This document shows positions 1 to 6,910 of a stretch of 11,932 nucleotides of DNA, piece after piece. The notes beneath the pieces were generated by a model. The model did no database searches, was not told where the DNA came from, and was given only the letters and a program-made list of their open reading frames with translations. This DNA is from Nitrospiria bacterium. Its GTDB lineage: Bacteria; Nitrospirota; Nitrospiria; Nitrospirales; UBA8639. Where the stretch lies: the NCBI GenBank assembly GCA_030430725.1, contig JAUIKP010000046.1, positions 1 through 11,932 on the forward strand, given 5' to 3'. The translations under genes and the position numbers were made by a program. Position 1 is the first letter of the stretch; each line of letters opens with the position of its first letter.

Positions 1-305
1 AAGAGGGCCCGAGCATACTTTCCATCTAAGGTATAAAGTTTGACGGATTCCAACTCAATGGATCCGAGCATGGGTGCACCGCGTTTTATCGTATAGATAT
101 GCATGGAATCAATTGAATCGATTTCTTTTAGGTCCGAGCGATCCTGGAGAGAATGGCCCCAGAGGCTACCATAGAATCCTTTGGGATCATTTTCTATTGG
201 TGTAGCACTTAAGACGGGTGTCCATGGGAAAAGGCACAGGAAAATTATAAAAAGTAATCTGAGCCTGCTTGGAGGATAAGGTTGGACCAATGATTGGAGA
301 CTCAT
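1..305 (-). CDS. Secreted protein of unknown function, 5' part only
   Basis: This reading frame enters from the left edge on the minus strand and is open from an ATG at 305-303 to base 1, giving 101 visible codons. The N-terminus looks like a Sec signal peptide: basic Arg14 and Arg16, a hydrophobic core at about residues 17-26 (LLFIIFLCLF), and a possible cleavage site near Ala34. The mature part begins with a 'GFYGSLWGHSL' stretch (residues 42-52). This resembles, from memory, small exported proteins of Gram-negative bacteria that begin with a G-F-x-G-x-x-W-G motif, but I cannot name a family. No Shine-Dalgarno is visible before the ATG; an in-frame GTG at 326-324 is an alternative start, also without one. 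It lies 129 bases downstream of lpxC on the same strand. The frame, signal peptide and lack of stops make a real gene likely; its function is unknown. Confidence 0.7.
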   Translation of the reverse strand, partial: MSLQSLVQPYPPSRLRLLFIIFLCLFPWTPVLSATPIENDPKGFYGSLWGHSLQDRSDLKEIDSIDSMHIYTIKRGAPMLGSIELESVKLYTLDGKYARAL

Positions 306-434
306 AATTATGTCAGACGCTATCACGCGTAGGGAATGAAGACAACAAAAAAAGCATTTTTCCCTTGTTTTTGCTGGACAGAAAGCGAACGCAGAAGGTG
401 TTGAGGGCACACAGTGGGAAAGGAGTGAGGGGTG

Positions 435-1382
435 TCAGAGTGCGTGAAAGGCAGGTTGGAGTTCAGGTAGGCATATTGTTGAATTGAAGGAGGACTTTTC
501 GTTGAGGATGCCACCCTTTCCGGTTTCCCCAGCATTTAACATGATCCATTTGTCAGGATTATGGATGATGGCTTGGACCAATTGAGTATGGAGTGCGTGC
601 CCGGCGCATTTTGCAATGAAATGACCAATAACGGGGATTCCTAATAAGGACAAATCGCCAATAAGGTCGAGCACTTTATGTCGAACGCATTCGTCTGAAA
701 AGCGCAAGTCATCATCATTTACCAGTCCTGTTTCAGCGAAGACGACCGTATTGTGTAGTGAACCACCGAGCCCCAATCCTCGTGACCATAAAAATTCGAC
801 TTCTTTTTGAAAGGCGAATGTTCGGGCTCCGGCAATATTTTTGCCATACTCATGGGGTGTGCAAAAATGGTGATATTCTTGTTGTTGAATAAGGGGATGA
901 GGAAAATCAATGAAATAGGTTATTTGGGGGAGGGCAGAGGGGAGAACACTGATTGATCGGGGACCATCTTCCACGGTAATTGGTTGAACAATTTTAAGGT
1001 ATTTGCGTGGTTCTTCCTGGATGAGAACACCGCTTTGGTAAATCATGTCGACAAATGGAGTGGAACTTCCGTCTGCTGCAGGAATTTCACTGCCAAGCAA
1101 CTCCACATAGGCATTATCGACTTCCAGGCCAGCTAGTGCACTTAACACGTGCTCAACCGTCTGTATGTCAAATTCACCGACTTGAAGTGTGGTGCAATGA
1201 TCTGTTTGGCCTAAAAAGGTAATGTTAGCTGGGCATGACTGGATTTGATCGGCTATATGCTTCACAAAGACCACCCCGGTGTTCACCGGGGCCGGGTGAA
1301 TGGCAATTGAACCAGGATTACCAGAATGCAAGCCAATGCCAGATAAGAATGATGAGGTTTCGAGGGTTTGTTGATGACGCAT
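435..1382 (-). CDS. lpxC: UDP-3-O-acyl-N-acetylglucosamine deacetylase LpxC
   Basis: LpxC is the zinc-dependent cytosolic deacetylase that removes the acetyl group from UDP-3-O-acyl-GlcNAc, the committed step of lipid A synthesis. The 315-residue length fits the family. The family's zinc ligands are visible as His78 in 'TVEHVLSALAGL' and His235 and Asp239 in 'RHKVLDLIGDL'. Glu77 beside His78 is the usual catalytic base, and His262 in 'AGHALHTQL' matches the conserved active-site histidine. The N-terminal 'SGIGLHSG' (residues 14-21) is also typical. The last ~45 residues follow the conserved core and look less constrained. No Shine-Dalgarno precedes the ATG. In its place is a small quasi-palindrome (TTAAGCCTTAA, 1389-1399). 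A terminator-like hairpin lies 89 bases upstream, so lpxC probably has its own promoter, although I could not identify convincing hexamers. Its presence shows that the host makes lipopolysaccharide or a related lipid A. Confidence 0.97.
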   Translation of the reverse strand: MRHQQTLETSSFLSGIGLHSGNPGSIAIHPAPVNTGVVFVKHIADQIQSCPANITFLGQTDHCTTLQVGEFDIQTVEHVLSALAGLEVDNAYVELLGSEIPAADGSSTPFVDMIYQSGVLIQEEPRKYLKIVQPITVEDGPRSISVLPSALPQITYFIDFPHPLIQQQEYHHFCTPHEYGKNIAGARTFAFQKEVEFLWSRGLGLGGSLHNTVVFAETGLVNDDDLRFSDECVRHKVLDLIGDLSLLGIPVIGHFIAKCAGHALHTQLVQAIIHNPDKWIMLNAGETGKGGILNEKSSFNSTICLPELQPAFHAL

Positions 1383-1460
1383 GAGGTATTAAGCCTTAAC
1401 TTTTGTCTTGCAAAATTTGTACTACTTAATATTCTGGCGAAAGGCAATATTTATAGTTGA

Positions 1461-1499
1461 AAAAAGGTCTTTTGGTTTCCGAGTGTTGCAGAAACCAAA
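1461..1499 (-). terminator. Probable intrinsic terminator after the 121-aa hypothetical
   Basis: A perfect 9-bp inverted repeat (TTTGGTTTC at 1471-1479, GAAACCAAA at 1491-1499) encloses an 11-base loop. Read on the minus strand, the stem is followed within five bases by six U residues (complement of 1461-1466). It lies about 80 bases after the stop of the 121-aa gene and before lpxC, so it would separate lpxC from the sigma-factor transcript. The arms are AT-rich and the U-run does not abut the stem, so efficiency may be modest. Confidence 0.55.
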
Positions 1500-1580
1500 C
1501 AAATGTATACTTTTTTCACTAATTGGATCTTACTGGTTGGCTAAGGGGAAGAATTGGGCTGAGTGAGGTAGATGGCGGAC

Positions 1581-1946
1581 TCACTTAGACGTGGATTCCT
1601 GCGAATTTGTTAAGAAAATTTGTAGGAACCGGCGCGATTCAGGTGAATCAGCTAGATCCCTATAAGGAGAATAATGGGAGAGAGCTAATTGTTTAATGAT
1701 TCCTCGATGCTTTCTATGTAAGCCAGAGGCTAAGAAAATGTCCTGAAATACGGTCCACTTTTTTGAGGCATCCTGTAACAATTTCTGGGAGAATTCCTCA
1801 GGTTTTGTTCTGAGTGTATTGGAGAAATGTTGAACCGCTTTTTCAATGCTGTGATATGGAGGAGCCAGATTCAGATGGGTGTAGAATTCTTCAAGATGGC
1901 CCCTGAATTCTTGTCGAAGTTTGAAAATAGAGTCGGATGGCAACAA
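1581..1946 (-). CDS. Hypothetical protein, 121 aa, TTG start
   Basis: I do not recognise this protein. It is predicted to be soluble and mostly helical, rich in Leu, Gln, Ser, His and Lys, with no signal peptide, membrane segment or cysteine. The frame contains no internal Met, and upstream it is closed by a TAA at 1961-1959. Translation must therefore begin at TTG (1946-1944, immediately followed by a second TTG) or another non-ATG codon. No clear Shine-Dalgarno lies upstream. It follows the sigma-factor gene on the same strand after 155 bases and is followed by a terminator-like hairpin, which supports its being a transcribed cistron. The composition looks like real protein, not a shadow frame, and nothing competes on the other strand. 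The start and even the coding status are uncertain. Confidence 0.5.
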   Translation of the reverse strand: MLPSDSIFKLRQEFRGHLEEFYTHLNLAPPYHSIEKAVQHFSNTLRTKPEEFSQKLLQDASKKWTVFQDIFLASGLHRKHRGIIKQLALSHYSPYRDLADSPESRRFLQIFLTNSQESTSK

Positions 1947-2101
1947 GGGAGTTGGTCTTTACATAGATGAAATTAAACCCGAATAGCCCTATGTTAAGAC
2001 GGTGATTGGCGGATTGACAAGTCCTGGGTCAGAAAGGGCAAATCCACCTATAAGAAATTATTGAATGCAAGGATTGATTCGGGAAGGAATGCAGCAATTT
2101 T

Positions 2102-3247
2102 CTACTTAATGGTAGATAGCATATCCTTCATAGCGGGCTCCTTCAATTTTTGAAGGGCTTTGGCTTCAATTTGGCGGACGCGTTCCCGGGTAACCGACAT
2201 GCTTTGCCCGACTTCTTCAAGGGTCCAGGGTTCGTCCTGGCCAATGCCAAAGCGAAGGCGGATCACCGTTTGTTCCCTTGGAGTCAGGGAATCCAAAATC
2301 CGTTCGACCTGTTGATTTGTTTCTTGGCGTGAGACAGGTCCATCGGGCGTCAAAGTTCCCATATCTGGAATGAAGTCTGTGAGAAAGGTTTCTCCATCCC
2401 CAACCGGAGTTTCTAACGATATAGGATCCTGAAAGGCTTGAATGGTGTCATGAACTTTTTCCACACTCAGTTTGAGTGCTTCTCCAATGTCATCCAACTG
2501 AACTGGGCGGGCATACTGTTGTGTCAACCGTTTGGAGGCACGAGCAATCTTATTGGAGATTTCATTTAAATGAACCGGGACGCGAATGGTTCTAGATTGG
2601 TCGGCGAGTGATCGCGTAATCCCTTGTCGAATCCACCATGTGGCATAGGTGCTGAACTTAAACCCTTTGCGATATTGAAATCGTTCTGCCGCTTTCATGA
2701 GCCCAATATTCCCCTCTTGGACTAAGTCCAAAAAGGCCAGTCCATGGCCCGTATATCGTTTCGCGATGTCCACAACCAGGCGAAGATTTCGCTGAACGAG
2801 TTCGGACTTAGCTTTTTCTAGTTGCATTTTCGCTTTTTGAAGTTGTTGGCTGAGATCCTCAAGAGATGAGGAAATAGAGGGATATGTTTGGCCTAAGGTC
2901 ACCAGAACGGATTTCAAGTTTTCGATTGCGGGGGCGGAAAAACCACTTAAGGCAAAGGTCTCCTTGAGTAGAGCAATTGTCTCTTCTTTCTCTGGTTCTT
3001 TCTTTAATGGCTGTGTGAGATGAAGGCTCTGCTTAATAATGACCCTGATGGCTCTAGAGGCTTGATCTATCTCCTTCGCTAATTCGATCTCGGAATCTTT
3101 GTTGAGAAGAGGTCTGCTGCCAAATGATCGGAAATATAATGATTCGAGGGGTGGTCCGCCACCCCTGATTGAAGGTTTGATCTCTTCAGTTTTTATGGTA
3201 GCGAGTTCGGTTTCTGTGGGCTCATCCAAAACAGTTTGGTATTTCAT
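2102..3247 (-). CDS. Sigma-70 family factor, RpoD/RpoS type without region 1.1
   Basis: This protein directs RNA polymerase core to promoters. Its 381 residues carry region 1.2 (about 33-62), a short spacer (about 70-145), region 2 (about 146-226), region 3 (about 227-295) and region 4 (about 312-375). The -10-recognition helix reads 'YATWWIRQGITR', with Gln208 and Thr211 at the positions that contact the -10 element in E. coli RpoD. The -35-recognition helix includes 'VTRERVRQIEAKAL', with Arg354 and Glu355. Promoter preference should therefore be close to TTGACA/TATAAT. The autoinhibitory region 1.1 and the long non-conserved insert of typical RpoD are missing. This points to a group 2 (RpoS/HrdB-like) factor or a compact primary sigma; I cannot decide which without the rest of the genome. 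The start is supported by AGGGGA at 3255-3260, seven bases before the ATG. Confidence 0.93.
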   Translation of the reverse strand: MKYQTVLDEPTETELATIKTEEIKPSIRGGGPPLESLYFRSFGSRPLLNKDSEIELAKEIDQASRAIRVIIKQSLHLTQPLKKEPEKEETIALLKETFALSGFSAPAIENLKSVLVTLGQTYPSISSSLEDLSQQLQKAKMQLEKAKSELVQRNLRLVVDIAKRYTGHGLAFLDLVQEGNIGLMKAAERFQYRKGFKFSTYATWWIRQGITRSLADQSRTIRVPVHLNEISNKIARASKRLTQQYARPVQLDDIGEALKLSVEKVHDTIQAFQDPISLETPVGDGETFLTDFIPDMGTLTPDGPVSRQETNQQVERILDSLTPREQTVIRLRFGIGQDEPWTLEEVGQSMSVTRERVRQIEAKALQKLKEPAMKDMLSTIK

Positions 3248-3656
3248 GACAGTGTCCCCTGGGGGTTCAGGTTTCCGATAGCTTATTGTTCAACATCAAG
3301 GTGAGTCTTACATTATGTTACAAAAGCAAAAAGCAAGCCAGTGATATGGTTCAGCTCGTTTAGCTTTCAATGGCAGGCAACTCAATGCCTTTTTTGAAAC
3401 GCTGGATTTCCTCCATAGGAATGGTTCGATATGAATTTCTTATTCTGTGAAATAGATAACCATATGAAACATAAGTATAAAGCGGCTATCTGTAAAAAAT
3501 TCCTATCTTTTGGAAAGATAGGTTAGCTATTGAAGAAATCGGTAATCCATCGCAATCCCTGGATAGTGCGAAAGGGCAAAAACTTAAAATTTAGGAAGTG
3601 AGAGGGGGGTGATGAAGTAAAAAGTGCAGAGGTAATTGACGGAACTGTTATTTTTC
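3248..3656. other. 409-base intergenic region between the ktrA-type and sigma-factor genes
   Basis: This gap holds the 3' end of the ktrA-type transcript, its intrinsic terminator (3494-3522) and, presumably, the promoter of the sigma-factor gene reading leftwards. Between about 3248 and 3490 the only clear signal is the sigma gene's Shine-Dalgarno. AT-rich stretches near 3310-3330 and 3460-3480 could contain -10 elements, but none has a well-spaced -35 partner. No open frame with coding character is seen on either strand. Confidence 0.6.
3494..3522 (-). terminator. Rho-independent terminator of the ktrA-type gene
   Basis: A perfect 9-bp inverted repeat, CCTATCTTT (3502-3510) and AAAGATAGG (3514-3522), encloses a 3-base loop. 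On the minus strand it is followed by AA and then six U residues (complement of 3494-3499). This is a textbook intrinsic terminator, 135 bases after the stop of the ktrA-type gene and ahead of the sigma-factor gene, so the two genes are probably separate transcription units. Confidence 0.75.
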
Positions 3657-4346
3657 TTACACGTTATTGCAAAAACGGTCTAAATCTTCTTCTCGGCCAA
3701 TCATGACCAATACATCACCTTTTTCAATGACGTCATCGGGCTTTGGGGTGAAATTAAATATTTCTTCTTTCATCATACGCCCTTTCACCATTCTGGTAAC
3801 TTGTTTTTTAATCCCAATCACATTCAAGTTGTGCTTTCCGCGCAACTTAACATCCTCTAGACTCAGTCCTGACAAGCTCTCTGAAACGGACACTTCCTCC
3901 ACACTAAATCCTGGAGCCAATTCTAAGTATTCGAGTACGCTGGGTGAGACCAGTCTGTGGGCGAGACGGACGGCTGCATCTCGTTCAGGGTAAATGACCT
4001 CATCGACTCCTAGGTTCATTAATATTTTCCCCTGGATTGGTGCCACGGCTTTCGCCACAATGGATTTGACCCCCATTTCCTTGAGTGTTTGAACAATAAG
4101 AATGCTGGCTTCAATGTTTTCACCGATACTGACAACGGCGACGTCGACGTTTTGCGCACTGACTGCTTTTAACGCTCGTTCATCAGTCGCATCGCATTGG
4201 ACGGCAAAGGTCGCAATGTCACTGATCGCCTGGATTTTTTCCTCATCCTTATCAATAGCAAGTACTTCGCATCCTTTGGTTACCAATCCTTGGGCCACGC
4301 TATAGCCGAAGCGCCCAAGCCCGATAACTGTGAAAAGGCGTTTCAT
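3657..4346 (-). CDS. KtrA/TrkA-type potassium uptake regulatory subunit (RCK protein)
   Basis: This 229-residue protein has the size and layout of KtrA, the cytosolic ring-forming subunit that gates the K+ translocator KtrB or TrkH in response to bound nucleotide. An RCK_N Rossmann domain occupies about residues 3-125. It has the nucleotide-binding loop 'GLGRFG' (9-14), an acidic residue ending strand 2 (Asp32) and the typical 'CDATD' (51-55). An RCK_C domain follows (about 140-225), ending in 'KGDVLVMIGREEDLDRF'. It has one RCK pair, unlike the double-length E. coli TrkA. No KtrB/TrkH membrane subunit lies next to it: upstream is a 360-base gap and then a gene on the other strand. The ATG start lacks a Shine-Dalgarno. 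I infer that it partners a translocator encoded elsewhere. It could instead regulate another RCK-dependent channel or exchanger. Confidence 0.9.
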   Translation of the reverse strand: MKRLFTVIGLGRFGYSVAQGLVTKGCEVLAIDKDEEKIQAISDIATFAVQCDATDERALKAVSAQNVDVAVVSIGENIEASILIVQTLKEMGVKSIVAKAVAPIQGKILMNLGVDEVIYPERDAAVRLAHRLVSPSVLEYLELAPGFSVEEVSVSESLSGLSLEDVKLRGKHNLNVIGIKKQVTRMVKGRMMKEEIFNFTPKPDDVIEKGDVLVMIGREEDLDRFCNNV

Positions 4347-4651
4347 TGTAGATTAGGTAAGGAACAGGGTATTCATCTGGCGACTATTCCTCTCGCAAGA
4401 GCAGCCGAGAGTGGGGTCATGAAAACGTTTCTGATTCGTTCCAGAATTGATGTTCAGTTTTTTTGTATGTTGAGACCATTCGCACAAGAGCCACTTGCAA
4501 ATTTTAGGGATTTGAATAATTTGGAGAATTTGGTGTCGATAGGTATGTAAAGCACTGAAGTTGTTTAATCATACGTCTGAATGGGGAGGGTGTCAAGAAT
4601 GATCCCATTGAAATGCCGATTAGTTGTCGAGTTAATTCCATTAAGAAGGTT

Positions 4652-4666
4652 CCACCATTATGGTGG
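4652..4666. promoter_or_regulatory. Hairpin or operator-like inverted repeat upstream of trmI
   Basis: CCACCA (4652-4657) and TGGTGG (4661-4666) form a perfect 6-bp inverted repeat around TTA, 22 bases before the extended -10 of trmI. It lies just upstream of where a -35 element would be, so it may be a protein-binding site. It could also be a transcript hairpin without function. Confidence 0.35.
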
Positions 4667-4688
4667 GTATCAAAGGGGAGAAAAGCCT

Positions 4689-4697
4689 TGCTAGAAT
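4689..4697 (+). promoter_or_regulatory. Extended -10 promoter element for trmI
   Basis: TGCTAGAAT matches the extended -10 consensus TGnTATAAT at all but one base. There is no good -35 hexamer at 17 bases, which is tolerated by extended -10 promoters. Transcription should start near 4703-4706, so the trmI mRNA would begin at or within a few bases of its ATG at 4707. The absence of a Shine-Dalgarno before that ATG fits this. Confidence 0.5.
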
Positions 4698-4706
4698 GCG
4701 TGCCTT

Positions 4707-5606
4707 ATGAAAACCTTTCAAGCTGGAGAACGAGTTCATTTAATCGATAAGAAAGAACGGCCATATGCCGTTACACTTAAAGCCGGAGAAATCTTTCAGC
4801 ATAGTGGAGACCGGATTAGTCATGATGACATTATTGGAAAGCCTGATGGGACAGTGGTCCAGTTTTCCAATGGAAAGTTAATGGTAGCCGTTCATCCAAC
4901 GTTAGCTGAGTATACCTTGAAAATGCCTCGAGGAGCTCAGGTGATATATCCCAAAGATTTGGCGGTCATTCCAATGTGGGCGGATATTTATCCAGGAGCC
5001 AGGGTCTTTGAGGCCGGGATGGGCTCTGGGGCATTAACGATGGCTCTTTTGCGCGCGGTGGGGGATCGTGGGTGTGTGGTGAGCTATGAAATGCGAGAGG
5101 ATTTTGCGGCTACGGCCACGAAAAACCTCGAACGGTTTATGGGAAAAGTACCTAATCATTTTCTTCAGATTCGGAATGCATATGAAGGTATCGAGATTGG
5201 GGAAGGGGCGTCTTCCTGGATGTTTGATCGAGTGGTGCTGGATCTTCCAGAGCCCTGGCGAGTCGTTCCGCATGCGGCACGGGCATTACGGAACGGTGGC
5301 CTGTATTTGAGTTATGTCCCGACGGTGCCGCAGGTGATGCAAACGGTACAAGCGTTGGAGCAGAGCCGAGTTTTTACCATGGTTCAAAATTTTGAAACGT
5401 TGTTGCGGACATGGAATATTAAAGGCCGCAGTGTTCGACCCGATCACCGAATGGTTGCCCATTCCGGGTTTATTACCGTAGCCAGAAAAGTCGAAAATAA
5501 TATTTGGAATTCTGAGCAATGCAACGTTATTGAACCTGTGTCTCAACAAGACGATCATGTCATCAAGGAGGATGAATATGCCGGTGATGGATTAGATATT
5601 CCCTGA
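4707..5606 (+). CDS. trmI: tRNA (adenine-58-N1)-methyltransferase, TrmI/Trm61 family
   Basis: The predicted enzyme transfers a methyl group from S-adenosylmethionine to N1 of adenine 58 in the tRNA T-loop, normally as a homotetramer. The N-terminal ~75 residues match the small beta domain of TrmI. The methyltransferase fold follows, with the SAM loop 'VFEAGMGSGAL' (100-110), acidic Glu128 after strand 2, and the family's catalytic motif 'DLPEPW' (179-184). The late motif 'SVRPDHRMVAHSGF' is also characteristic of Trm61 proteins. Residues after about 262 form an acidic, probably disordered tail not needed for the fold; length (299) is slightly above the usual ~250-280. The ATG has no Shine-Dalgarno and may be translated from a leaderless or nearly leaderless mRNA. 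A receiver-domain gene starts 34 bases after the stop, so the three plus-strand genes are probably co-transcribed. Confidence 0.93.
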   Translation: MKTFQAGERVHLIDKKERPYAVTLKAGEIFQHSGDRISHDDIIGKPDGTVVQFSNGKLMVAVHPTLAEYTLKMPRGAQVIYPKDLAVIPMWADIYPGARVFEAGMGSGALTMALLRAVGDRGCVVSYEMREDFAATATKNLERFMGKVPNHFLQIRNAYEGIEIGEGASSWMFDRVVLDLPEPWRVVPHAARALRNGGLYLSYVPTVPQVMQTVQALEQSRVFTMVQNFETLLRTWNIKGRSVRPDHRMVAHSGFITVARKVENNIWNSEQCNVIEPVSQQDDHVIKEDEYAGDGLDIP

Positions 5607-5640
5607 GCCCTTGCGGGCCAACCCGGAGGAAATGTTCACC

Positions 5641-6018
5641 ATGGTGGGTCCCGTAAAAACGATCCTCATTGCCGATGATGAGGAAGATCTTAGGCTGTTG
5701 GTCCAGGTTACTCTTGAACACCCCTCGTATCGAATTTTCACTGCGATAGATGGTTGCGCGGCCATAGAGGCCGTTTTCACCCACATTCCCGACCTGTTGA
5801 TTCTTGATTGGATGATGCCGGGTCTAAATGGGTGTGAGGTGGTAAAAAAGCTTCGCCTGAACTCCGAAACGGCTAGAATTCCAATAGTCATGTTAACGGC
5901 AAAAGGCGGGCTTGATGCACGGGAGCAGATGGCTTCCCTTGATCTTGCAGGATATTTGGTCAAGCCCTTTAGCCCATTAGCATTGATTCAAAAAGTTCGG
6001 GAGGTACTTGCCTCATGA
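5641..6018 (+). CDS. Stand-alone response regulator receiver domain protein
   Basis: This CheY-like protein is about 125 residues long and is nothing but a receiver domain. Counting from ATG 5641, the acidic pocket is Asp12-Asp13, the phosphoacceptor is Asp56 in 'LILDWMMPG', the switch residue is Thr86 in 'MLTAKG', and the conserved Lys108 is in 'VKPF'. All residues needed for phosphorylation are present. The frame is open back to a TTG at 5611. ATG 5641 is chosen because GGAGGA (5625-5630) lies ten bases upstream and the receiver fold begins at once; the in-frame ATG at 5632 is too close to that site. The stop codon overlaps the start of the HD-GYP gene (ATGA), implying coupled translation and a joint role. 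I infer that its phosphorylation state controls the HD-GYP partner. No histidine kinase is visible in the window. Confidence 0.93.
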   Translation: MVGPVKTILIADDEEDLRLLVQVTLEHPSYRIFTAIDGCAAIEAVFTHIPDLLILDWMMPGLNGCEVVKKLRLNSETARIPIVMLTAKGGLDAREQMASLDLAGYLVKPFSPLALIQKVREVLAS

Positions 6019-6884
6019 GTAAGGGTACACCCAAGGAAGATGGGATTACTCCTTTTAAGGCGCACTCAAAGGCGGAAGCTTCTCAAGGATCTGCCACAGG
6101 GAAACTTCAGGCGGCCCGCTCGCAACTCATGGCTTATGCCAAAGATCTCAGGCAGATGTTGGAGCAGGAAGGTCAGAAAACTCAACTGCTTGAAAAAGCT
6201 CATGCCCAAATGCTGGCCTACGCCCGTGACCTTAAACGCTCATTGGAGGCAGAGCAGCTCAAAAATTGCGAATTGGAGCAGGCCTATGCCGACACTATTC
6301 TTCGTCTAGCCCGTGCGTCGCGCTATAAAGATGAGGAAACAGGGGCACATATTGAACGGTTAAGCCATTACTCACAATCGCTTGCTTTGGCTATTGGATG
6401 GGATCAGCAACGCGCTCGTTGTTTATTCGCAGTTGCGCCGATGCATGATGTGGGAAAAATTGGGGTTCCAGATGCCGTTCTTGGAAAGCACGGTCCGTTG
6501 ACCGAAGAAGAATGGCAATCGATTAAGCAGCATCCTCTTTTGGGAGCGAGTTTATTGGATGGCTCGACTTCTCCCTTGCTAGAGATGGCGAAGGAAGTCG
6601 CCCTGACTCACCATGAACGTTGGGATGGAAGTGGGTATCCACGAGGTTTAAAGGGAACACAGATTCCCATAACCGGACGAATTGTGATGCTGTGTGATCT
6701 TTATGATGCCTTACGGAGCCAAAGGCCATATAAACCGGCGTTTACCCATGAAAAGACATGCGACATCATCTTAAACGGAAATGGTAGAACAAAGCCGACA
6801 CATTTTGATCCACAACTTTTGGAAGTCTTTCGGGAAACCCATCAGGACTTTAACGGAATCTATTCCACCGTGGCGGAAATCTAA
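6015..6884 (+). CDS. HD-GYP domain cyclic-di-GMP phosphodiesterase with N-terminal coiled coil
   Basis: HD-GYP proteins hydrolyse the second messenger cyclic-di-GMP. The signature residues are intact: 'DEETGAH' (106-112), the HD pair His144-Asp145 in 'MHDVGKIGVPD', His199-His200, and the GYP loop in 'GSGYPRGLKG' (205-214), then 'RPYK' (237-240). Catalytic activity is therefore likely. Residues 30-92 are a predicted coiled coil with a duplicated segment: 'QLMAYAKDLRQMLEQE' (37-52) and 'QMLAYARDLKRSLEAE' (65-80), exactly 28 residues apart, i.e. four heptads. There is no receiver, PAS or membrane segment in this polypeptide. The start overlaps the receiver gene by four bases, with GGAGG at 6000-6004 upstream. 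Together the two genes resemble an RpfG-type REC-HD-GYP protein divided in two. It ends 26 bases from the convergent rhodanese gene. Confidence 0.94.
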   Translation: MSKGTPKEDGITPFKAHSKAEASQGSATGKLQAARSQLMAYAKDLRQMLEQEGQKTQLLEKAHAQMLAYARDLKRSLEAEQLKNCELEQAYADTILRLARASRYKDEETGAHIERLSHYSQSLALAIGWDQQRARCLFAVAPMHDVGKIGVPDAVLGKHGPLTEEEWQSIKQHPLLGASLLDGSTSPLLEMAKEVALTHHERWDGSGYPRGLKGTQIPITGRIVMLCDLYDALRSQRPYKPAFTHEKTCDIILNGNGRTKPTHFDPQLLEVFRETHQDFNGIYSTVAEI

Positions 6885-6910
6885 CATTCTTTGCAGTAGG
6901 CCGTTCTCCG

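Larger units (their letters stand above)
4347..4706. other. 360-base divergent intergenic region between the ktrA-type gene and trmI
   Basis: The leftward ktrA-type gene and rightward trmI diverge from this region, so it must carry both promoters. Seen directly: an inverted repeat CTCTCG (4390-4395) / CGAGAG (4406-4411) in the ktrA-type leader, a compact hairpin at 4652-4666, and an extended -10 element at 4689-4697 for trmI. No promoter could be identified for the ktrA-type gene. The plus-strand frame that runs through 4347-4550 continues from within the antisense of the ktrA-type gene and does not look like a protein. No remnant of a ktrB-like gene is visible. Confidence 0.6.

Noticed and set aside
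343..400. Intrinsic terminator after lpxC
   Set aside because: A T-run is present on the minus strand, but the only pairing before it is a 4-bp AGCA/TGCT stem, too weak to call.
4197..4550. Plus-strand 117-residue frame across the start of the ktrA-type gene
   Set aside because: Its first half is antisense to a well-conserved RCK domain and the rest lies in a promoter region. It has no ribosome site or protein-like pattern.
5592..5963. Minus-strand 123-residue frame
   Set aside because: Exact antisense of the receiver domain, whose conserved residues are all on the plus strand.
6001..6020. Receiver/HD-GYP junction as a frameshifted pseudogene
   Set aside because: The receiver ends at its natural last helix, the HD-GYP gene has its own GGAGG site and ATG, and both carry all key residues.
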